Source of the DNA: Phymatolithon calcareum
Lineage: Eukaryota; Rhodophyta; Florideophyceae; Hapalidiales
DNA: 64,000 nucleotides
Direction of reading: 5' to 3'
Assembly (NCBI GenBank): GCA_977006965.1
Contig: OZ345380.1
Span: forward strand, 1,426,001-1,490,000
Both the position numbers and the translations under genes were made by a program. How positions within the stretch are numbered: position 1 is the first letter of the stretch; each line of letters opens with the position of its first letter. Below, piece after piece: positions 55,575 to 64,000 of this stretch. Under the pieces are notes generated by a model. The model had not been told where the DNA came from. It worked only from the letters and a program-made list of their open reading frames with translations, and did no database searches.

Positions 55575-56808
55575 AAATAATTCAGTCCATTTGTTATAAA
55601 TATTTATGGGTGAGTTTTGCAGAACAGAAGATCGTATTTTAAGAGCTGTAGTGCAAACACAGTATTGAGAAAAGTCCTAAGTACTGCAAACTCTTTCCAG
55701 TGCATTAAGTTCCTGGGGACTCGGAGAGGGTGTACGATGCATGGTCTTTAAAAAAAAGTATATTTCGGATTGTCTCCACCGATCACCTGAAGAAAATGAT
55801 ATCTACTTTTGCTCAGGACTGCTGAAACGTGCAGAGTTGAAGTGAAGAGGAATGGATTGCCATGTAAACTTCTATGACATGACTCCAAAGAGATAGAGAC
55901 GAAAAGCATTTCCGGTGCAATAGTATTTATGAGTGGACACAGAGGTTCCCTTCTGTAAATTTTCTCATGCCGTGTATGGCACCAGAAATCTATTGACTTA
56001 TAATGAAGAAGCATGTGTATCTTGATACGTACAAGAGAGCTCTCAAGTTTCACGAGGTTCGTCAATCTAAAGAATCGCATATGAAAGAACTCTAAGCCTG
56101 ATCCTCATCGGAGGGCACTAGAGTTGTGATTTGAACTCGAGCATCGAGTTTCTTATAAGAAACTCGATGCTCGACTTCCCAACCACAAAACGACAGCAAC
56201 AGCACCTGTCCACTGCTCACAGTTGATGAGGATTTATTTGCGCTTACCGAAATCCAATCGATTTCTCACTTGCATAACGTACTATACGAAGGAAGAGAAG
56301 AGAAACATGGGCCCAATTTACAGTCTTAAGTGTCCTGCACTGCGCTTTATCCTTTACGAGACTGTAAATGCTCTTTTCAACTATTCCTCTCCTTGTCATG
56401 GCATGCTCCTCTTGCCACTACACTAGTCGTGCCTCGTGATGATCTCAAAAAGTCAAACGACCATTGCCAAGATTGAATGCGGGAGATATTGTCTTGGATG
56501 TCTTCTTCTACAGTCCTCAATGCAATCCCTCGAATTCTTCTTACCTTACTGTGCCTGAGGGAACAAATTGTTTCTGAGCTGAATTTATCTATCCTGTGTC
56601 CCACCAGCACCAGCGAAATGAATACATGCAGGATTGGGCCACACGTTCATTTGATCCTTTGAAATTTAGATCCGTTATGATATTTTGCTCAGATTTCGGG
56701 TACACGGTACCACCCATCTCGTTCTCCATTTCCGACAAAACAAAAAGCAGGTCTGTCAAACCACAGACGCACTGCCCACGTCGGTCCTCAACATCGTGCT
56801 TGGCGAAA
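55575..56808. other. Intergenic, with a long palindrome
   Basis: 1.23 kb without a recognised gene. Contains the 38-bp perfect palindrome at 56137-56174. Confidence 0.5.
56137..56174. repeat. 38-bp perfect palindrome
   Basis: Perfectly self-complementary over 38 bp with no spacer, centre TTATAA, arms containing GAGCATCGAGTTTC. It could extrude a cruciform or form an RNA hairpin. Confidence 0.85.
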
Positions 56809-57760
56809 ATGGCCGCCTTTATGTCCCCAATTGGGCTTGGAGCTCCCCTGTGCAATGCCGTCGCTCTAAATCGTTCCTCGCTAAAGTCGAGACGAAGAGT
56901 CCGTTCCGTTGCGTCGCGAAATGCCGTCTTCCGAATGTGCGCTGAGCCATCAGACGAAAGTGCCACCACCTCCAGCGACGCCCCGCCGGAGCCGTATCCT
57001 GGTTTCTTCAATGAAATGAAGGTAAGCCCCAGTATTTTGCATGCATCTTTGTGCAATGCCGACCATGCGTACTAAAAACTTTCCTTCTCATGCGCCGTAT
57101 GCACTCATGTTGCGAACGCAGCGGGAGGGATTGTCAGACGCAGAAATATATGCACAGGCCGTGAAGGTTAGTGCGCAGAAAAATCCCACAGTATCCGACA
57201 AGGTGGGTCGCGGGAAGAGTCTCTTCAAAGAGGATGGCACACCTTATGCGCCCTGGATGGCAAACTATCCCACAGACTATAACAACGCCGTCATCAAAAG
57301 TAAGTCTGATGCACGCGGAAAGCTCGCCGCAGACCCGCAGCTCGCTGAGCTCAGTGGCGTCGGCGTGGACTGGAAGATGCTTGGTGACGAACTCGAATTG
57401 AAATGGAGTACGGGTAGAGAGGAAGGTAATCTCGGCTTCATTGTGTGGCGTCGCGCGGGCAGAGAGTCGGAGTGGGAAAAGATCTCCGATTACAAATCCG
57501 CTCCCGCGGAACTGGCGTCGAAGGGGCAGGAAGGCGGCAATTACAGTTTTATCGTCATGGACCCCCGTCCTGGAAGTTGGGTGTACCGCATCTCAGATGT
57601 GGATTCGAGTGGGAACGTTTCAGACCTTTCGCAAACCCTTGTTGAAATTGAATCTGAGGAAGATTCCAACGTGAGAAAAATCGCGCTTGGGATTCTGATT
57701 GTCGTGCTTTTGGTCGCTCTGGTAGCAGGACTATCCTTGGATCCATTGTCTGCAACGTAA
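56809..57760 (+). CDS. Putative plastid tail-anchored protein with FN3-like domain
   Basis: Two exons: 56809-57021 and 57122-57760, with a 100-nt intron (GTAAGC...GAACGCAG). The spliced product is 283 aa; exon 1 ends FFNEMK and exon 2 opens REGLSDAEIYAQ. The N-terminal 45 residues (LNRSSLKSRRRVRSVASRNA) are basic and Ser-rich, like a plastid transit peptide. A charged helical region (about 65-145) precedes a beta-rich segment (about 150-230; FIVWRRAGRESEWEKI, GSWVYRISDVDSSGNVSDLS) with a fibronectin-III-like pattern. A C-terminal transmembrane helix (about 258-276, IALGILIVVLLVALVAG) anchors it. The family is unrecognised. Thylakoid or envelope location is inferred from the transit-like start and the anchor. 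Confidence 0.7.
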
Positions 57761-58207
57761 TCTTGTCTTTCGTACGTTGTGGATATACTATATTTTATGC
57801 GTTTCCAACTAAATGCGCGAGCAGTGGCATTGCTTTCCTGGTAAACAAACATGTTTGCCAGTGGTTTACCCCGATTTGTCGCTTCATTCCTTCATTTCCC
57901 GATTGACAATACGACCTATGTTCCAAACACCAGGCAAAATACACAGCGTTGTGGTAAACTTTGACGTCAAAACACATAAAAGTACGGGCGGGGTATGTTG
58001 CAGGTGACACGGGCAGACAGACGTCAGTATCGAGAGCAAAATTTATCCCATAAGCAACCATCTATTTCTCACTCACGGGCAGCTTGACAAACACTTGTTA
58101 CCATATAGCCAGTGGAAGAAGCTAATATGCACCAAAAAGCGTACCCAAGCGCAGATACACAGCAAGTCAAAAACAGTAGATGCATTACGAAATAATATAA
58201 CGTTAGC
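57761..58207. other. Convergent intergenic plastid protein / PP2C
   Basis: 447 bp. No gene recognised. Confidence 0.5.
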
Positions 58208-59197
58208 TCAAAGTGAAGAAGACGACGTGGCCGAAGAGACTCGAATATCGATAAGCACCAGCGAAATATCATCAGTTGAGCGGCGTGTGACGGCCAAGTT
58301 GATAAGAGACAGCACTGCCGCCTTCAAATTGACAGGTACTGCGGATGTGCCAGGAAGTACGGCCATATTAGCCAAAGCTGCAGCGAGATCGTCATTGGAA
58401 ACGCAGTCGAAAAAGCCGTCAGAGCCAACAACGAGAAGATGATCATTATTGCTCAACGCTCGATCGATGACATCAGGAACTGGTGATAATACGTCCTTTA
58501 GCGCATAATCACCTAATGCGCGACTTACTGCCAGTACGCCGTTCACTCGCCCGTTGAACACAGCACCTCCAGCATCCGCTATTCTAAGTGATTCGTCATG
58601 ACGATTCGGACAATGATCAACCGTGAGCGAGTGCGCGGCACCAGCAGCATCAATAAGAACGGCGCGACAATCGCCAAGATGGATGAGCCGGAGACATTCG
58701 CCGGGATTGACAGCTACAGCAGTGACAGTAGTGCCGACATAATTGGTGCCAGGAATGGCGGATAAAAGTTGATGATTCAAAGTTTGAAAAGCATCACACA
58801 CCGTAGCAGCATCCTCTTGAAACGGAACGCGTGCAGCCACAAGAGCATCCGCTACAAATTCCGCCGCCTGTTTTCCGCCATGTCCGTCGCAAACGCCGTA
58901 AATACCAGCACGAGCGTCTGCAAACACGCGGTCCTCATTAACCGGACGACGCGCCCCTCGACGTGTAGCGGCTGCCGCCGGCGGACCCTCGGCCGGCCAG
59001 GACACCGGAACCGGCAACGAGGGCTGCGCAGACTCGTAACAGCAAGGCGGTAACGAGGTGATGTTTTCAAGACGAGAACGAGCAGGAACCACGAGTGGTG
59101 GCGGGCGTTGACGGATGGCGCGACGACGATGGTTCGGCGCGGCGGAGCCTGATGCGGGCGCCGTCGAGCCTGACCCCCGCTCGGCTGAGCGGGTCAT
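58208..59197 (-). CDS. PP2C-family Ser/Thr phosphatase
   Basis: 329 aa from the first in-frame ATG (59197; a GTG lies 90 nt upstream). The N-terminal 80 residues are low-complexity and Pro/Arg/Ala-rich. The catalytic domain (about 75-320) has all PP2C signatures: RRPVNEDRVF, YGVCDGHGG, GTTVTAVAV, HLGDCRAVLID, LAVSRALGDYALK, LLVVGSDGFFDCVSNDD, STDDISLVLI. The metal-binding Asp residues are therefore intact. It is a Mg/Mn-dependent phosphatase; the substrate is unknown. The short size and lack of extra domains resemble plant cytosolic/nuclear PP2Cs. No targeting signal is clear. It is convergent with the plastid protein gene. Confidence 0.9.
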   Translation of the reverse strand: MTRSAERGSGSTAPASGSAAPNHRRRAIRQRPPPLVVPARSRLENITSLPPCCYESAQPSLPVPVSWPAEGPPAAAATRRGARRPVNEDRVFADARAGIYGVCDGHGGKQAAEFVADALVAARVPFQEDAATVCDAFQTLNHQLLSAIPGTNYVGTTVTAVAVNPGECLRLIHLGDCRAVLIDAAGAAHSLTVDHCPNRHDESLRIADAGGAVFNGRVNGVLAVSRALGDYALKDVLSPVPDVIDRALSNNDHLLVVGSDGFFDCVSNDDLAAALANMAVLPGTSAVPVNLKAAVLSLINLAVTRRSTDDISLVLIDIRVSSATSSSSL

Positions 59198-59287
59198 GTA
59201 CGAAACATTCGGCGCGAGGGAAAATGGGTAGTTGATGCCCCGTTCTTGAGCCGAAGAACGAAGGCTCAAGTCGGGATTTCGTCCCAC

Positions 59288-61012
59288 ACGTGTGCGCGAG
59301 TGTAATTGCTTACACGGCGCCGCCTCTCTCCTGCACTATTTACGGGTTTGGCGAATGGGTTTGCGGTGGCGTTTAGTACGACTACGCGGATGTGCGCGGC
59401 TTGGCCGTCGCGGATGCCGGGCGGTACCATTTAACCGGATTCGATAACCTGCACGTTAAAATTTATTTGTTTATAGATAGGGTTATTTTTAGAACTATAT
59501 GCGCCGTACGCTTACACGTGCTCTCCTCAGATCCGGAGGGCGGAGGGGCTCCAATAGACGGTGTGGGCGAGGATGACCTGGTTGGATTGGACAGGTAGCC
59601 AGGCATCTTTCTGATTGCACCAATGGAGATTGCCATTACACAGGTCAACGATAATCAACGAAACGTCCATCGAGATGAGATGCGATTTTGTACAGTACTG
59701 TGGCTACTGCAGCGACATCGGCGTGAAGGCTACTCGCCAATTGATCGGAGGGACGACTACTGAACACCGTTGTTGGACCGGGCAGGGTGTGCTCTGGGAC
59801 GCACACAGGATCTCGTGGAATGAAATATGTTTTATTGTTGTGCTTCTTGGAGTGACCGTTAATGTCAAGTTTAAGAACGGTAGGTAGCTCTGAATACCAA
59901 TACAGTACAGTACAGTACTACAGAGATAAAGGAAAAGAGAAGACACGACATGCAATCGATCGTTGCGCACAATTGGGTGGGTGGGTGGGTGTTGTATAAT
60001 GCGTTCCATCTATCCAAGTCTTCTTCGTTTTGCAGGCAGTTTGATATTTTTAAGATGCCTCGCGCAATGAACGGGCATCAAGCCCGTCAATAGTCATCTC
60101 CCAAACTGCTCACTAGATATTATCGCAGTGACTTTACTGAGATCAGGCCATGCTTGGTTTGACTGCCGAAAACTCTTGGATCATGCAGGTACAGTACGGT
60201 ATTGCGCATAACAATAATCGTTGCACCATGTATACGGTAGAGCGTTATTTCTGCTAGGTAATTACGAAAGCACTCCTTCTCTGCCGGCCGCTCGAAATAC
60301 GATTCGATTCCACCCTGAGCAAACGCGGTGGTTAATCGCTGCACCAAGCAAGGTGTTTTGAGATGGAAAGGTCTTCTTACATTCTCCGCCATCACCCCGT
60401 CAACGGAGAAATCGGTCTGCAATTTCAGTGTGTATTATCTCCTCCAGTCGTCACGAAGCGATTAAAAATATTCATCCTGACAACACCCAAATACTGTACT
60501 GATCCAAGCAGCGGTGTAGCGACGTATCGAATACTGCAGCCCGGCCATCGACACAGAAACGGCGACGAGGCTGTGGCCTATCGGTCAGGGTAAAACATAA
60601 TTATCCTCTCCTACTTACTTTCCACATCAAGCTCCTTTTTTCTGCTCTCGTGCCCCCCAAGCCTTCACAGATCGGCGATACTGTACAATCAAGCAATCGG
60701 TCTTGTTTTCCCCCACCAATCCCTTTGCTCCATCCTGCAGCCGCTAAAACTTTTGCTCGTCCATTCCCGTGCAGAGAGTGGCGCAACTTTATATGCAGAT
60801 CTGTGCGCATAGACACCGCGCGGTGTACAGCACACCAGGGTTTAACTGCGAGGGTTTCCACCTATTTATATTATACGCGCGTGTCCCAATGTCGCCATAC
60901 AGTACCACGATCCCTTCCTCCAGAACATTGCTTAGGATCGTCGATACTATGATACGAAGCTGAGGGAGCGAGCGAACGATCGAGCGAGCGCAAGAACAGC
61001 GGCGCTTTGGGA
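59288..61012. other. Intergenic, TACTGTA-rich
   Basis: 1.7 kb without a convincing ORF. TACTGTA or TACAGTA occurs at 59691, 59901 (overlapping ACAGT repeats), 60190, 60492, 60679 and 60898. Near 59978 there is a (GGGT)n run. Confidence 0.45.
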
Positions 61013-61432
61013 TTATACAGCCTCGCACATTCGCAACGGTCCATATATACTTTCTCGTTGTCCACCGCTGGCATACCCGCATTCGTCATCACTGTCGGAA
61101 GCCCAATATGCAAAACCATCGTTATCATCCACAGTTTCAGGGAGTCGTTGTCCGATCATTGCCCCCAATACCGCTGCGAACATGCCGATCAATCCCACAC
61201 CCACCACCACGGCGTGCGAAATCACTCCCAATCCGTGCACCCTTCCCTGAAAGGACTTAAGAATTTGAATCCGTCTCTGCACGGCCCTCCACCTGTCGTC
61301 CTCTTTCTCCACTTCGTGGTCCTCTAGTATAGTGCTGGCAACCGCTGTGTGCGCCGAGGATGTGTATGCAATTGCTAGCAGTGTCAGCACGAGACTTGAG
61401 ATAACGATGAAAGATGTCTTTCTCCTACTCAT
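61013..61432 (-). CDS. Small two-helix membrane protein
   Basis: 139 aa from an ATG. A hydrophobic N-terminus (about 8-31, FIVISSLVLTLLAIAYT) is a signal peptide or anchor. A charged, helical segment (about 38-66; EVEKEDDRWRAVQRRIQILK) leads to a second hydrophobic helix (about 70-95, HAVVVGVGLIGMFAAVLGAMIG) and an acidic tail with few aromatic residues (FAYWASDSDDECGY). No family is recognised. The clear start, two helices and length argue for a real gene. Confidence 0.5.
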   Translation of the reverse strand: MSRRKTSFIVISSLVLTLLAIAYTSSAHTAVASTILEDHEVEKEDDRWRAVQRRIQILKSFQGRVHGLGVISHAVVVGVGLIGMFAAVLGAMIGQRLPETVDDNDGFAYWASDSDDECGYASGGQRESIYGPLRMCEAV

Positions 61433-62494
61433 CTTTTCCCGATTTCCTGAAATCTTAAATTAGATTGTTTCCCTAATCAACGTCAACTTGTCGCCTGCAT
61501 CCACCCCTTCCCTTTCCTGTGTCTGCTGTGCAGACCGGTGCGACCTTGAACAGCGTGCTACTATTCGACTGATTTATTATTGTGTCGGTGGGGCTATCAT
61601 GTACTTTCGTTGTTTCCATATCGAGTTTAACAGGAACGTTGCAAAAACCGAGCGCCTTTGCTTTGTACTTGTATCACTTCTGTCCAGCATTTGCAAGAGT
61701 TACTCTTTTGATATACCCATCTGTCTGATACGATCGCAAATCTGTCTCACGCCTCTGCACCGCGTACTTTTGCGTGATGTTATTAGGCTAACTCACGCAC
61801 GATCCCGCACCATTGTACTCTTCACGATCAAATTGCGTGGACGCCAAATTTAGACATAATCATCATGATTGTACCATGCCCCTTTGTGTACACCATAAAG
61901 TACGCCAAATTGATTCAATTCAAAATCCTCATCAGTAGTGCTCTTTTAATGCATCCCCGACGCCTGGTCCGCCAAGTTTTGTTGCAGTGCGTCAGACCAA
62001 CGTCAGAATCAATCTCTCACGGCGTTCCAGGCCTAGACATTGTGGTAACTAGGGGCAAACCTAGTTATAGGGAAATGCGGTAGCTTCTCTACTTGCGGTT
62101 CTCTCGCCCTCTTGCCTATGTAGCTGTCTGGGAGAAACAATCTGGGGACTCTAACCTATGATCTACTGTAACTATCGGTCGACGAGCGGTGCGCATATGA
62201 CAAGCCCCGGTCGCCAGGATGCTGTACTGTAACGGTAACAATGCTTGTACGCATGTTATTCACAGAGCGGTGTCGGTAGCTGCCTTGACCCTTTGCACTG
62301 GGATCCAAGTAATTTAAGGAATACCCTACAGACCTGCAAGCGGCAGTAAAGCGCGCTACCGATAGGATAGGATAAAGAAGCTTCGGCTCTCGAGACGCTT
62401 CTAGCCCCATTTGGGGAACAAGCAAAAAATGAATACATGCATGCATGAGTGCACTTTTCTCCTTGTGTCAGACTGACTCATGAAGAACACGGCG
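61433..62494. other. Intergenic, nothing recognised
   Basis: Short ORFs only, none with domains. Confidence 0.4.
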
Positions 62495-62544
62495 GGCGGG
62501 ACATGAGGTTCAGGCTGACTGTCAGCCTTAATCCATGTCCCGCC
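62495..62544. repeat. Interrupted inverted repeat
   Basis: GGCGGGACATG at one end and CATGTCCCGCC at the other, with AGGCTGAC/GTCAGCCT inside. It can fold into a hairpin of about 50 nt with an internal bulge. Confidence 0.7.
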
Positions 62545-62580
62545 ATGGTTACGCTCATTATGCATAATGGATGTGCTCTC

Positions 62581-62708
62581 ATTCACTTTGCCATTCACTG
62601 CATTTGATTATGTTCATAGCCAATGCATTCGTACAGTACCTTCCATTCACTTTGCCCGTGGCTGCATTTGGTCATGTTCATAGCCAATGCATTCGTATAC
62701 TACCTTCC
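62581..62708. repeat. 64-bp tandem duplication
   Basis: Units 62581-62644 and 62645-62708 both run ATTCACTTTGCC...GCATTTG...TTCATAGCCAATGCATTCGT...ACCTTCC, with a few substitutions. No function is evident. Confidence 0.8.
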
Positions 62709-64000
62709 ATTCATACCACAGTAATGCAGCCCCAAACAATTGTATTGTACACAAGAAGAACGAAATGAGACTCGACCTACAGCTTTAGTTGTTCTCATCC
62801 ATCCGTCCAGCTAGCCACTGAGCCTGAGGCGTCTGTACACAATTGTGGGAAACTAGTACACGTTCAGGTGACACAGACCCGCTTCTCTATCGCCGATAGA
62901 CGTCCAGCGCCACGCTCGCCTGCAATCGTCTTCACTGTTTCCGTGCAAACATCTTCCATTGCACTACCGAACATTTCCAATGGTGACGGCACGAGTGCAC
63001 CCCGCATCATCTACATTCGTACTCACAGAAGCATGAATTCAAGGAGTATCACATTCCAAAATTTACCTTCGCAGTGGAGGCGAGGAGAGGCTAACGAAGT
63101 TTCCATACAACTATTCACCCAGTCATGTGTACTGGCACGTGGGCCTTTGAGCGATCCCATTCTGACAACTACTGCCGCAAGCCGAAGAAGAATACAACAG
63201 CACTTCGCGTGCCTCGCAGGCACCACTGCGGTCCCACTACTCCAGATTCTCGTGCATTGCGAAGCCACCGCACAAGATGAACAAGCTCGAGATGTTCCAA
63301 ATACTGTCCACAAGTCGAGGATATCACTGCTGTCCTCCGGTACAACGCACATGCACGTGGCGCATTCGACGAGAAAAACATGCAGCTACGCTTCGCGGAT
63401 TCCTTGAAACCGTTTCTCACGCGTCGACGACAGTAACGCAGTACACACACGCTGCCGCAATAGGTTAAGAATTCATAGGTGAAGCGCACAGCTTCTAGTG
63501 ACACATGCGTATTCACATGACTTAGAAGAGTGACTTGTGCTGCAGCATCTGTACCTCTATATTGTATGTTCCGAGAAAGACAAGAATTGTAGCAAACAAT
63601 GCAGTTAGAACCCCATGCAGACTCAACTAGCTCACGATACCCACACTTCGGCCACGTCATAAGCTCAGAAAGATTGGAAATAAGCACGGCAGTGCAAAAT
63701 CCACTGCAACATCGACTAGACATTCGCAGAACGCGAACATCCGATCTCAGCCACGGCTTCATCTCGACTGCCCCTCATATGACACGCATAAAATTCCATG
63801 GTCATCCTTGTTGACGGCTGCATGCTCTCGGAGCGATCAAACATACCTATTCCTAAAAGAGTGCGGCGCCATAACAGGTGTAGGCCAACATCGACAATAT
63901 TATCTGTTGATGTTCAATTCAACATTTCAAGTAAACTCTGTTGATTCAAAAAATTCAAGATGGACGACGCGCAAGCGTTAGAACTGAGTCCAGTACGCGC
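62709..64000. other. Terminal stretch, no gene assigned
   Basis: ORFs overlap on opposite strands (62868-63407 plus; 63023-63352 and 63169-63762 minus) without recognisable motifs. A gene with introns could be hidden here. Confidence 0.35.

Noticed and set aside
62868-63762. Overlapping ORFs of 179 and 197 aa on opposite strands
   Set aside because: No motifs, mutual overlap and no clear start context; left unassigned.

Overview
The window looks like nuclear DNA of a photosynthetic eukaryote, most probably a florideophyte-type red alga. It encodes a plastid import protein (Tic110), a plastid-type LL-diaminopimelate aminotransferase and another apparently transit-peptide-bearing membrane protein beside ordinary eukaryotic genes (CK2 alpha, DRG1, an NHE8-type exchanger, a BTB-BACK protein, a C2H2 zinc-finger protein, a PP2C phosphatase). 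Genes are single-exon or have one to three short GT-AG introns of 74-168 nt. A compact gene island sits beside a repeat-filled, nearly gene-free stretch. The lineage is inferred from gene content; no marker fixes the species.

Layout. (1) 198-4034: a large secreted multidomain protein (two malectin domains, PKD, IPT/TIG, beta-propeller). (2) 4.0-31.2 kb: transposon-rich. A non-autonomous LTR element (4676-6390, minus strand) lies in the centre of a palindrome with a GTAC target duplication, and a TIR element (6391-7253) is nested at its edge. Decayed non-LTR retrotransposon sequence covers about 9.4-16.4 kb, with endonuclease, reverse transcriptase and C-terminal CCHC parts recognisable. Other repeats include a diverged pair at 7.9 and 18.0 kb. 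Only the BTB-BACK gene (23077-25172) is well supported here; an orphan ORF at 17139-17729 is plausible. (3) 31.2-59.2 kb: gene island in mostly divergent or convergent pairs: zinc finger, sugar O-acetyltransferase, Cys-rich membrane protein, DEDDy exonuclease, TIC110, FANCE-like protein, DRG1, DapL, CK2 alpha, NHE8-like exchanger, a nuclease-helicase fusion, a plastid membrane protein and PP2C. (4) 59.2-64 kb: one small membrane-protein gene and short repeats.

Several gene models were rebuilt by splicing on family-conserved residues: BTB-BACK (2 exons), zinc finger (3), acetyltransferase (2), DRG1 (4), CK2 alpha (2), NHE8-like (2) and the plastid protein (2). All rejoin in frame and restore conserved motifs. 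The genes do not form one pathway, although plastid functions recur (Tic110, DapL, the 56.8 kb protein).

Most unusual: the LTR element inside a palindrome, the TM0106-type nuclease / RNase-H-like / SF1 helicase fusion with a possible organelle-targeting N-terminus, the malectin-PKD-IPT-propeller protein, and a TACTGTA motif that by eye is concentrated in the non-coding gaps of the right half.
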